Source: CBDFKQ01 sp965248855 (GTDB lineage: Bacteria > Bacteroidota > Bacteroidia > Cytophagales > 172606-1). From it: 64,000 nt of DNA. The translations under genes and the position numbers were made by a program. The DNA is taken from contig CBDFKQ010000012.1 in NCBI GenBank assembly GCA_965248855.1, forward strand, positions 372,001-436,000, read 5' to 3'. The notes under the pieces are model-generated. The model made no database searches. It was not told the origin of the DNA and was given only the letters and a program-made list of their open reading frames with translations. Below are positions 46,073 through 54,402 of this stretch, piece after piece. The number at the start of each line of letters is the position of its first letter. The first letter of the stretch is position 1.

Positions 46073-46663
46073 TTAATTTTTTAACTCTTGATATAATTCC
46101 TGAAGTTTTTCCCTTAAAAATAAAATTGCGTATCTTTTCCTTGATAAAAGCGTATTTACACCCATTCCTGTAATTTCTGAAATTTCTTTAAAGCTTTTTT
46201 CTTCCAATTCATGCATTATAAAAACATCTTTTTGGTTTTGCGGTAATTCATTTAATGCCTCCATAAGTGTATTCCAAATAAGATTACGCATTAAATCATC
46301 TTCCGGATTATTGAAAGGGTCGAAAAGTTTTTCAAAAAATTGAGGTTGATCGTCATCAGAAATATACGATTGTGAAATTTTTTCCAGTGATTCCGTTTTC
46401 TTCTTACGGTAACGATCAATAATCTTATTTCTGGTTACCCTAAAAATCCAGGCTGTTATTTGTTCAATCGGGTTTAAAACATCAAAATTGGCTGTAAGTT
46501 GTTCAAATACATCCTGCAGGATGTCTTCCGCATCATCAGCTTTTGGAATACGCTTTTTAATAAAATTTAAAAGCTTTGACCTTTCTTTTCGAAAAGTTTC
46601 TGCAATAATATCTTCCTTCTGCTTTACAATGGCGGGGGTTGATATTGTGAGTATATTCTTCAT
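46073..46663 (-). CDS. ECF-type RNA polymerase sigma factor
   Basis: The 196 residues show region 2 (about 22-92: AEDILQDVFEQLTANFDVLN, ITAWIFRVTRNKIIDRYRKK) and region 4 (about 135-188: ALNELPQNQKDVFIMHELEE, GMGVNTLLSRKRYAILFLRE). It should direct polymerase to a small regulon. The membrane-protein and HMA-like genes follow on the same strand with almost no gap. It is unrelated in detail to the other ECF factor at 26.2 kb. Confidence 0.92.
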   Translation of the reverse strand: MKNILTISTPAIVKQKEDIIAETFRKERSKLLNFIKKRIPKADDAEDILQDVFEQLTANFDVLNPIEQITAWIFRVTRNKIIDRYRKKKTESLEKISQSYISDDDQPQFFEKLFDPFNNPEDDLMRNLIWNTLMEALNELPQNQKDVFIMHELEEKSFKEISEITGMGVNTLLSRKRYAILFLREKLQELYQELKN

Positions 46664-46824
46664 TTGTTAAGGCAGACGAAATCAATTTAAAAATATTGCA
46701 GGAATCAATAAAAAATTTTATTATAAAAATTTCAATCTAAATACATTTTAAAACAGTTTAATTATCCCATTAATCATAGAGGCAAGGTTTTTTTGATAAA
46801 GAACAAAACATAAAATTATTTATT

Positions 46825-47445
46825 ATGAAAAAGTTATTTTTTACAATTACGATGTTAATTACATCTGTTTTTGTTAAAGCTCAAACAAATTTTTCGAATT
46901 CCTTAACTCCTTTTTTGAGGGCAGGTATTAAAGTTGGTCCGAATATCAATAAAATAAATGGAACCGGTTATGATCAAGCTTTTAATCTTAACTATCATTT
47001 GGGTGGATATGTTCAAATTAAATTAACTGAGCGCATTGGAATTCAACCGGAATTAATTTTTTCTCAATCAACAGCCAAAACTGTTTCTAATTTTCATGAT
47101 ATTTATCAAAATTCAGGAGCAGATCCTAATTCAAATTTGGCCAATACACATTTAAATTATTTAAACATTCCGCTTTTGGCAAATTTTGGAGGTAAGTATT
47201 TTAAGTTTCAAGTAGGGCCACAATATAGTATTTTAATGAGTCAGGATAAAAATTTAATTCAAAATGGAAAATCGGCCTTTAAAAATGGTGATTTTTCAAT
47301 GATAGGTGGCTTATGGTTTCAATTTGGAAAACATCTTAACTTAAGTGGGCGATATGTTATAGGTTTAAGTAATGTAAATGATTTACATTCTAACGAAAAA
47401 TGGAAAAACCAAGGCATTCAATTGGGAATCGGATATTCATTTTGA
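46825..47445 (+). CDS. PorT-like outer-membrane beta-barrel protein
   Basis: The 206-residue protein has a signal peptide (MKKLFFTITMLITSVFVKAQ). An eight-strand-type barrel follows with LRAGIKVGPNINKING, YVQIKLTERIGIQPELIFSQ and a closing strand LGIGYSF with terminal Phe. This is the PorT/OMP_b-brl_2 pattern common in Bacteroidota. It is divergent from the ECF-sigma operon and could be one of its targets, though no evidence shows that. Function is structural or transport-related; T9SS PorT itself is not implied. Confidence 0.8.
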   Translation: MKKLFFTITMLITSVFVKAQTNFSNSLTPFLRAGIKVGPNINKINGTGYDQAFNLNYHLGGYVQIKLTERIGIQPELIFSQSTAKTVSNFHDIYQNSGADPNSNLANTHLNYLNIPLLANFGGKYFKFQVGPQYSILMSQDKNLIQNGKSAFKNGDFSMIGGLWFQFGKHLNLSGRYVIGLSNVNDLHSNEKWKNQGIQLGIGYSF

Positions 47446-47475
47446 CAAAAAGAAACATTATCAGCCACAAATAAA

Positions 47476-47513
47476 AAAAAGGAATGAAGATTTTAAATAT
47501 GTCATTCCTTTTT
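47476..47513. terminator. Bidirectional terminator
   Basis: aaaaaggaatga and tcattccttttt pair around a 14-base loop between convergent genes. Confidence 0.8.
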
Positions 47514-47532
47514 AATAAAATTTATAATTTTT

Positions 47533-49011
47533 CTATTGCATCCATTTCCAATCGCCACCAATTTGTAATTCTTTTTTTAATCCCTGTTTTATAAATAATT
47601 TTCGAGTTTCATCACTACTAAGTCGTTTTCCGGGTAAATTATCAGCATTAGCCAATGCGTATAACATCATTGCAGTAAATCGTGCACAGTTATCCATATA
47701 TTTTTTATCGGCCCAGCGAATATCATCACAATCAGCATGATAACATTGAAACATTAAAGGATTTGCATTACTTACCGGGGAACCGACAGGAATGCCTTCC
47801 AACATAAAACTTTGGTGATCGGAATGTAAAGTCATTGCATTATCTACTTTATTTTTATAGATCGTATCAATTTTTTTTATCTTCTCCCCAATCTGTTTTA
47901 TAAAAGATACCATTTCATCTCTGCCACCTGCATTAAAACCAATTGAATTTGTTGCCATATCCAGGTTAATCATATAACTGACTTGCTTAATGGTTTTGTC
48001 TTTAATCATTTTTTTAACCATTGCTTCCGAACCAAGTAAACCTTGTTCTTCTCCCATAAACATAACGAACTCTACAGTACGCTTTGGTTTTAAATTTAAT
48101 GATTTAAAAACCCGAGCAATTTCCATAACGGTAAAAGATCCCAAACCATTATCAACGGTACCGGTTGATAAATCCCAAGAATCAAGATGGCCGCCAATTA
48201 AAATTTTTTCTTTTGGAAGGGCAGAACCTTTTATTGTTGCAATAATATTTCTTGCTGTTATTACATCACTTTTATTTTTCATAAAAATGTTTGCAATAAT
48301 TTTTTCTGTTTTTAAATATTCCCTCATTTTTTCTCCATCCTCCAAAGAAATACAAATTGCAGGTATAGCTATCAGAGAACCATTTACAGAAGCAGTACCT
48401 GTTAATAATACACCGCCTTTTACCTGGTTTGCAATAATAACTCCTATTGCTCCATTTTTAATGGCTAACGCAGTTTTTTCAGATCGATGGAGGTTTTTTA
48501 TTTTTGGATTTTCAGGAATAATACCAATATTCATTAATGCTATCTTTCCTTTTACTTTTTCACCAATTTCTTCAAAGTCGGATTCTAAACCATTTCCACA
48601 ATCGATAATTTCTCCTTTAACATTGGCTTTTATTGGAGAATGTGCTAATGAAACTGCTTTCAAAGTAACAAAATTATCGCTGTTCATAGGCACAACTTCC
48701 AAACTTACAGTATCGCGCGACCAGGCTTCAACTGAAAATGGCATATATTTTACATCCTCATAACCATATTTTTTTAAAAGTGCGTATGAAAATTCTTCAG
48801 CCTTTTTTCCATTTTTACTTCCTGTTAACCTATGCCCTATGGTTGATGTTGCCTGCTTAAGTGTTTCATAAGCTTTTGAGTGATGCAAAACTTCATCGTT
48901 TATTCTGTTAAAAACTTTAATAATATCATCATCCGCATAATTAAAGCTTAGCAAAAGCGGCAATGCAAAAGTGATTGCAATAATTATTTTAACAGTAATT
49001 TTAAGATTCAT
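47533..49011 (-). CDS. M28-family aminopeptidase with PA-domain insert, secreted
   Basis: The 492 residues start with a signal peptide (KIIIAITFALPLLLSFNYA). A PA-type insert lies about 130-240 (ALMNIGIIPE, GAIGVIIANQ). The M28 zinc peptidase domain carries GGHLDSWD and TVDNGLGSF (first ligands), FMGEEQGLLGS (catalytic glutamates), INLDMA and LHSDHQSF (last histidine). It removes N-terminal residues from peptides in the periplasm or outside the cell. It is transcribed alone towards the PorT-like gene. Confidence 0.9.
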   Translation of the reverse strand: MNLKITVKIIIAITFALPLLLSFNYADDDIIKVFNRINDEVLHHSKAYETLKQATSTIGHRLTGSKNGKKAEEFSYALLKKYGYEDVKYMPFSVEAWSRDTVSLEVVPMNSDNFVTLKAVSLAHSPIKANVKGEIIDCGNGLESDFEEIGEKVKGKIALMNIGIIPENPKIKNLHRSEKTALAIKNGAIGVIIANQVKGGVLLTGTASVNGSLIAIPAICISLEDGEKMREYLKTEKIIANIFMKNKSDVITARNIIATIKGSALPKEKILIGGHLDSWDLSTGTVDNGLGSFTVMEIARVFKSLNLKPKRTVEFVMFMGEEQGLLGSEAMVKKMIKDKTIKQVSYMINLDMATNSIGFNAGGRDEMVSFIKQIGEKIKKIDTIYKNKVDNAMTLHSDHQSFMLEGIPVGSPVSNANPLMFQCYHADCDDIRWADKKYMDNCARFTAMMLYALANADNLPGKRLSSDETRKLFIKQGLKKELQIGGDWKWMQ

Positions 49012-49115
49012 ACAATGAGTGAATTATTTTTTCTATTTTTAATAAGAAAGGTAAAACGAAATTCATTTTAAAATTTCAGATTTCAAAATCATACCATTAA
49101 AATTTAAGAATATAA

Positions 49116-49157
49116 AATTAAAATAAGAAATAATTTATTTTATTTCTTATTTTAATT
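49116..49157. repeat. 18-bp perfect AT inverted repeat
   Basis: aattaaaataagaaataa and ttatttcttattttaatt flank a six-base loop between the M28 gene start and the end of the GNAT gene. It may terminate the GNAT gene transcript. Confidence 0.55.
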
Positions 49158-49316
49158 AATTCAAAATATTTTAATATCATTATCGATTTGTTTAAATATA
49201 AATTATTTATGATTTGTATTTAAATTTTTTGAAATGCAAAAAAAATAAATGTCCGAAAGTTGCCTGCGGATCAGCATTACGCACTAAATGTTTTATTTGC
49301 ACCTCAAAAAGGAATA

Positions 49317-49910
49317 TTAGTTACTTAAAATCAATAATTTTTTTTCTAAAGCAGATTTTATTTCTTTCCATTCTTCAAGTATGATACTAAAATACACCGA
49401 ATGACGAAATGTGCCGTTTCTTCGAATCATATGATTGCGTAGTGTGCCTTCATATGATGCACCTAACTTTAAAATTGCTTTCTGAGAACGTAAGTTTAAG
49501 TTATCTGTTTTAAATTGGATCCTTATCAACTTTAATTCTTCAAAACAGAATTTTAATAATAAATATTTACATTCAGTATTAAAATCAGTACCCCAAACAC
49601 TTGGATTAAGCCAGGTAGATCCAATCTCTAAACCTTTATTGTTTAATCTAATATCAAGGAAACGTGTACTGCCAACTATTTTATTTGAAATTTGATCAAT
49701 TATTACAAAGGGAAATTCTGTTCCGTTTTCTTTATTGGCTAGGGCAACATTTATAAAGTTTTCCATTTCTGATAAGTTAGAAACGCTCATTTGTAAATGC
49801 TCCCATATATCAGAATTTCTACCGGCTTCAAATAAATTATCTAAATGAATTCTTTGAAGTGGAATAATTTGAGCCCTATTCCCTTTGAGATTTGTGTGTT
49901 CCGGTATCAT
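49317..49910 (-). CDS. GNAT-family N-acetyltransferase (RimJ/RimL-like)
   Basis: The 197-residue cytosolic enzyme moves an acetyl group from acetyl-CoA to an amine. NKIVGSTRFLDIR and EIGSTWLNPSVWGTDFNTEC lie before the acetyl-CoA site region, and LNLRSQKAILKLGASYEGTL is the typical RimJ/RimL C-terminal motif (N-x-x-S-x-x-x-x-x-K-x-G-x-x-x-E-G). The substrate could be a ribosomal protein N-terminus or an antibiotic-like amine; it is not determinable here. Confidence 0.88.
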   Translation of the reverse strand: MIPEHTNLKGNRAQIIPLQRIHLDNLFEAGRNSDIWEHLQMSVSNLSEMENFINVALANKENGTEFPFVIIDQISNKIVGSTRFLDIRLNNKGLEIGSTWLNPSVWGTDFNTECKYLLLKFCFEELKLIRIQFKTDNLNLRSQKAILKLGASYEGTLRNHMIRRNGTFRHSVYFSIILEEWKEIKSALEKKLLILSN

Positions 49911-50076
49911 TATGATTATTTCTATATCTTTTTATTGATAATTTTATTTTTTTTCAGATTATTTTTATCTCTTCAATCTTGAATGGCGATACTTATACAA
50001 GCCTTTCCCCAATAAAATTTCTTTTGTAATATTTTATAAATAAAAGAGTAAATTTTATTTTATTCGAACAAATAAA

Positions 50077-50113
50077 ATCTCAGAATTACAAAGGTAAACT
50101 TTTGTAATTCTGA
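50077..50113 (-). terminator. Terminator of the prohibitin-like gene
   Basis: tctcagaattacaaa and tttgtaattctgaga form a 15-bp stem with a seven-base loop, 29 bases after the stop. A T-rich stretch follows on the minus strand. Confidence 0.75.
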
Positions 50114-50141
50114 GACAAATTAGTAAGATAACTACTCTAAT

Positions 50142-50996
50142 TTACTCTTTAGCATGCGGGGTAACCATTAATGGCGTTTTACCGTCTGTAATAATTATTT
50201 TTGTATTAGGCGAAGCGGATAGATCTTTAAATGCTTCAATACTTTTCAATTCAATATATTGCTTGGTTATTCCATTAAAACCTTCAGTAATAAGTTTTTG
50301 TGCATCAGCAATACCTTTGGCTTCAATAATTTTTCTTTCAGCCTCTTTATGTTCTTTTTGTAAAACATATTCCATCCTTTGCACATCTTGTTCGGATTCA
50401 AGTCGTTTTTTCTGTAAAACAAATTGAGTACGTTGTGTTTCCTGCTCTGCCTCCATTTTTTGCTCAATAGAATTTGCCAATCCTGCAGGAAGCGTTATAG
50501 TTTTTAATAAAACGGCTTCAATAATAATACCTCTCGGCTCTAAAAGGGCATGCATTTCAGCAGCAATTTCTTTTTCAATTACTTCTCTCCGGCCTGTATA
50601 CATATCTTTTGCAAAAAACCTTGCACAAACATCGGCCGCAGCCGACCTGAAAATACTTACGATCACAACATCTTCATATTTTTCGCCAATAGTGTTTAAT
50701 ACTTTTGGTGCAGATTCCGGCAGAATGCGATAAAGTACAGCCATTTCTGCAGTAATATTTAATCCTTCTTTTGAAGGAGTATTTTCAACCGCGAGTGGAA
50801 GGTTAATGATCCTTGTGGGTACTTTAATAATTACGGTAGTAAAAGGATTGTAAGAATGAAGACCGGAAAATTTAACATTATTATCAAGCTTTCCAAATTT
50901 TCTTTTTACCCCTACTTCTCCCTGACGAATGGTAGTGCAGCTTACCGCGATAAACAATATAATAATTGTGGGAAAATAAAGAATTGCATTTTTCAT
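50142..50996 (-). CDS. Prohibitin/SPFH (band 7) family lipoprotein
   Basis: The 284 residues begin with a lipoprotein-like signal (LYFPTIIILFIAVSCTTI, lipobox AVSC). The SPFH domain covers about residues 25-185 (GEVGVKRKFGKLDNNVKFSG, INLPLAVENTPSKEGLNITA, EPRGIIIEAVLLKTITLPA). A Glu/Gln/Arg-rich helix (about 185-245) that supports oligomer rings follows, then a closing segment. It is membrane-attached and probably forms a scaffold; the target is unknown. The lipid anchor differs from the TM anchor of mitochondrial prohibitins. Confidence 0.88.
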   Translation of the reverse strand: MKNAILYFPTIIILFIAVSCTTIRQGEVGVKRKFGKLDNNVKFSGLHSYNPFTTVIIKVPTRIINLPLAVENTPSKEGLNITAEMAVLYRILPESAPKVLNTIGEKYEDVVIVSIFRSAAADVCARFFAKDMYTGRREVIEKEIAAEMHALLEPRGIIIEAVLLKTITLPAGLANSIEQKMEAEQETQRTQFVLQKKRLESEQDVQRMEYVLQKEHKEAERKIIEAKGIADAQKLITEGFNGITKQYIELKSIEAFKDLSASPNTKIIITDGKTPLMVTPHAKE

Positions 50997-51101
50997 TTTT
51001 TAAATAAGTTAAAGTGATTTTATTTTTATTAAAAGTATTTCACCTCCATTAAGTCCTTATTAAAACAAAATTAAATTATAATTAAATAAAAGATTTTATA
51101 C

Positions 51102-51134
51102 TTTGCAGTGTAAGATTGTTTTTGCCTACTTTTG
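51102..51134 (+). promoter_or_regulatory. Promoter of the putative porin gene
   Basis: TTTG (51102-51105), 21 bases, then TACTTTTG (51127-51134) matches TTTG-N19-21-TAnnTTTG, with the start codon 26 bases downstream. The same spacing is seen before metE. Confidence 0.6.
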
Positions 51135-51160
51135 GCATAATTTTTTGAAGCACAATTTTA

Positions 51161-53143
51161 ATGTATAACAGACTCCTCATAATAATTATTTTTTTATTTA
51201 TTGTTTCACATCAGGTTTTTGCTCAAAAAACAAAAGCGAACCGAAGAGGGAGTTCAATTATTGATGATACTACAAAACAAATTTATGGAGCGGGTACATC
51301 AAGGTTTATATCGGAAGATGATGTAATTCTTAATAGAAAATCTTCATATCCTACCGATACCACGCTTGATAATATTCACCGATTTACTTTTGTTGAAAGG
51401 TCAAATTTTAAATTAATGGATTTGGGTACAATGGGTACTGCTTTAAAACCTGTTTTTTACACCCCTCCATCTACAATTGGCACAAGGTTTGGAATTGATG
51501 TTTTTGATCCGTTTAATTATTCGCCCGATAAAGTTAAATACTATGATACAAAGTCTCCTCTTGCCAAGTTATATTATATTCAGGGAGGCAGAGGGCAGGG
51601 TATGTTGGAAGTAGTTTTAAGCAGAAACGTTAACCCAAGATGGAATTTAAGTTTCTCTTTTCGAAGGCTTACTGCCGATAAACGGTATGGTACATTTAAT
51701 GCTTATTCAGGTTCTCAAAGCATCTTAAATAAGAATGTAACAGAATGGGCACTTGTTGCAGCTACGCGATATTTTAGTAAAGACAGTTCATATCAAATTT
51801 TAGCTCATTATTCCCACCTTAATCATTTTGTAAATGAACAAGGTGGCTTAAGGGGAATTACCCATAACTCGTCATTAGACAGTATTTTTAAAAACCTTAA
51901 AACATTTAGTGCAAAGTTAGAAAGTGCAAGTTCCAGAGATTACAGAAACAATTGGCATGTTTATCATCAATATGTAATTGCAGCCGGATTTCAGTTATTT
52001 CATGTTTTTGAAAAAGAACACCGTTCTTATAATTTTTCCGAAGGTCATTCAAGAACTGACACTGCATTTTATAATACTTATTTACCACTTAATACTCTTT
52101 TGGCAGATACAATATCAAATGAAGTGATTTTTAACAGGTATGAAAACAAAGTTGGCATTAAAGGAAAATTTCAAGACTTTGATTATATTTTATATGGTAA
52201 GAATAGGATTTATACTTATAGGAATGATTTGTTTGGATTAAAACAAACAGGAATAAATAATTTTGTTGGTATAACCCTTGATTATCAATTCAGTAATCGA
52301 GCAAATTTACATGCCGAAGGTGAATATATGCTTTTTAAAGATTATAGAATTGAAGCCACTTATGTAAATAAGTTTCTTACTCTTAAATACCAACGCTTTG
52401 TGTATTCTCCTACCTTAGTTCAACAACAATTTCCGGCACATCAATTTAAATATAACGATCGCATTTATATAAAAAACTTTCAACCCCCATCCATTACATC
52501 ACTGTCGCCTGTTATTCCAAGCCTTAGATACGGATCAAGCAATAATGATTTTAATGTTAGTTTTTCAGATAATTTATATGGGGGGATCAATTATAAGCTT
52601 AATAAAATATTATTAAATCCTTTCGCAGAAGTTCATAATTTAAAAAATCAAATAATATATAATAAAAAAGCCATTCCTGAGCAAATTAATAAGTCATCAC
52701 AATTATTAATGCTGGGCTTCCATTTTAGTTTTCCGATAGGTAAATTTATTTTTGATAACGAAACCATAGTAAGTACCTTAACAGGTGAGGATGTATTGCG
52801 GGTACCTAATTTATTTTCAACAGGCAAACTATATTATCAGAATATTTTATTTAAAGGTGCTACTGAATTACAAATTGGGTTGGATGTTAATTTTAAATCA
52901 GCTTATTATTCCAATGACTACATGCCTATATCAGCGCAATATTTTTTGCAGGATAATTTTAAAACCAATGGCTTTCCTGTGGTTGATTTATTTGCCAATG
53001 CCAGATTAAAAAATGTGCGTTTGTTTGCAAAATTATCACAAATCAATCAAGGCTTCCCTGCAGGGGGGTATTATACAGCGCCATATTATCCCGGTTTGCA
53101 AAGAACATTTAGCTTTGGAGCAACATGGGCATTTTATGATTAA
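51161..53143 (+). CDS. Putative porin (Porin_10 family)
   Basis: The 660-residue outer-membrane protein has a signal peptide (LLIIIIFLFIVSHQVFAQ). The mature part is rich in alternating aromatic strands, for example GQGMLEVVLSRNVNPRWNLS and GGYYTAPYYPGLQRTFSFGA, and ends FGATWAFYD. The sequence order (N-terminal D-T-T-K-Q-I-Y-G, middle AEGEYMLFKDYRIEA) is typical of the Bacteroidota-specific Porin_10 group. It likely forms a diffusion pore; no plug or TonB box is present. Confidence 0.8.
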   Translation: MYNRLLIIIIFLFIVSHQVFAQKTKANRRGSSIIDDTTKQIYGAGTSRFISEDDVILNRKSSYPTDTTLDNIHRFTFVERSNFKLMDLGTMGTALKPVFYTPPSTIGTRFGIDVFDPFNYSPDKVKYYDTKSPLAKLYYIQGGRGQGMLEVVLSRNVNPRWNLSFSFRRLTADKRYGTFNAYSGSQSILNKNVTEWALVAATRYFSKDSSYQILAHYSHLNHFVNEQGGLRGITHNSSLDSIFKNLKTFSAKLESASSRDYRNNWHVYHQYVIAAGFQLFHVFEKEHRSYNFSEGHSRTDTAFYNTYLPLNTLLADTISNEVIFNRYENKVGIKGKFQDFDYILYGKNRIYTYRNDLFGLKQTGINNFVGITLDYQFSNRANLHAEGEYMLFKDYRIEATYVNKFLTLKYQRFVYSPTLVQQQFPAHQFKYNDRIYIKNFQPPSITSLSPVIPSLRYGSSNNDFNVSFSDNLYGGINYKLNKILLNPFAEVHNLKNQIIYNKKAIPEQINKSSQLLMLGFHFSFPIGKFIFDNETIVSTLTGEDVLRVPNLFSTGKLYYQNILFKGATELQIGLDVNFKSAYYSNDYMPISAQYFLQDNFKTNGFPVVDLFANARLKNVRLFAKLSQINQGFPAGGYYTAPYYPGLQRTFSFGATWAFYD

Positions 53144-53218
53144 AAATATCCGAAAAAATTATTTGGAATAGAAATTTATACTCTCTCTTAAAATGGTTGT
53201 AAATTTAAATTAATTCGA

Positions 53219-53256
53219 TTTTTATGAGTTTATCAATATCGATAAATTCATAAAAT
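53219..53256 (+). terminator. Hairpin downstream of the porin gene
   Basis: tttatgagtttatc and gataaattcataaa pair over about 14 bases (one G-T) around a five-base loop, about 75 bases after the stop. Confidence 0.5.
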
Positions 53257-53373
53257 AAATAAACATATTTAATTTCGTACATAAAATTTTTTAACAATTT
53301 TTAAACCTGATCGAATAAAAGCTAGAAATAGGAAATATTATTTAATTTTATTTTTGATTTAATTTTTAGAATA

Positions 53374-54246
53374 ATGTTGAGTGCTCAAAGGGAACTTTTA
53401 ATAATGATAACCACACCTTTGTATGCCATACTTATTGGTTTGGAAATCATACTAAGCAAACTTCATGGCAAGAAATATTATACGCTAAAAGACTCCCTTA
53501 TTAATTTGGCTTTTATGCTTATTTCAAGTGCTTTTGAAATGCTGATGATTGGGGTTTACTTTTTTGTTTTATTTTTTTTCTATGAATTTAAAATATTCGG
53601 AATTGAAAATATATTTGTGTATTGGTTCATTTTACTCATCTCAGAAGATTTTCTGTTTTATTGGCTGCATTATTTAGAGCATAATAGCAGATTGTTTTGG
53701 GCAGTTCATTATACACATCATTCTTCAGAATATTTTAACCTTACTGTTGGTTTCCGATCTTCTGTTTTTCAACCGTTATATAGATTTATTTTTTTTATTC
53801 CCCTGGCCTTAATGGGTTTTAAACCGGGCGATATTATTTTTATTTATTCTGCTACTCAAATTTGGGGAATATTAATACATACTGAGTATGTTAAAAAATT
53901 GGGTTTTTTAGAAAATATTTTATCGACACCAAGTAATCATCGTGTGCACCATGCATCAAATATAAAATATCTGGATAAAAATATCGGAATGATTTTTATT
54001 TTTTGGGATAAATTATTTGGAACTCATCAAATTGAAGATTATCACGAACCTACAAGGTTTGGCTTAACAACAAAGATTTCGGATGAAAATTTATCAAATA
54101 TAATTTTGTATGAATGGAAAGCTATTATAAACGATTTGAGAAAGGATATATCTTTTAAATATAAGTTAAAATATATATTTGGGCCTCCCGGATGGAGCCA
54201 TGATGGAAGCCGGAAGACCACTAAGCAATTACAAAAAGATTTATAA
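53374..54246 (+). CDS. Sterol desaturase/fatty-acid hydroxylase family enzyme
   Basis: The 290-residue integral membrane di-iron enzyme shows the eight-histidine pattern in order: WLHYLEHNSRLFW, AVHYTHHSSEYFN, a later HTEYVKKLG and NHRVHHASN. About four hydrophobic segments occur in the first 180 residues. The family hydroxylates or desaturates sterols, carotenoids or fatty acids; which one is not decidable here. It is single-gene, after the porin. Confidence 0.9.
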   Translation: MLSAQRELLIMITTPLYAILIGLEIILSKLHGKKYYTLKDSLINLAFMLISSAFEMLMIGVYFFVLFFFYEFKIFGIENIFVYWFILLISEDFLFYWLHYLEHNSRLFWAVHYTHHSSEYFNLTVGFRSSVFQPLYRFIFFIPLALMGFKPGDIIFIYSATQIWGILIHTEYVKKLGFLENILSTPSNHRVHHASNIKYLDKNIGMIFIFWDKLFGTHQIEDYHEPTRFGLTTKISDENLSNIILYEWKAIINDLRKDISFKYKLKYIFGPPGWSHDGSRKTTKQLQKDL

Positions 54247-54402
54247 TTTATTATTTTTATCGGTTTTATAATTTTTTATTTTTATGACAAAAGGTAATAA
54301 TTAAGATACGTCCTAATATTAAATACCACACTCTAATAAAAGAGCAAAGGTATTTCTTCAAATATATCGGCTATCAATTAAAGCATTTTTAATCTTATAA
54401 CA

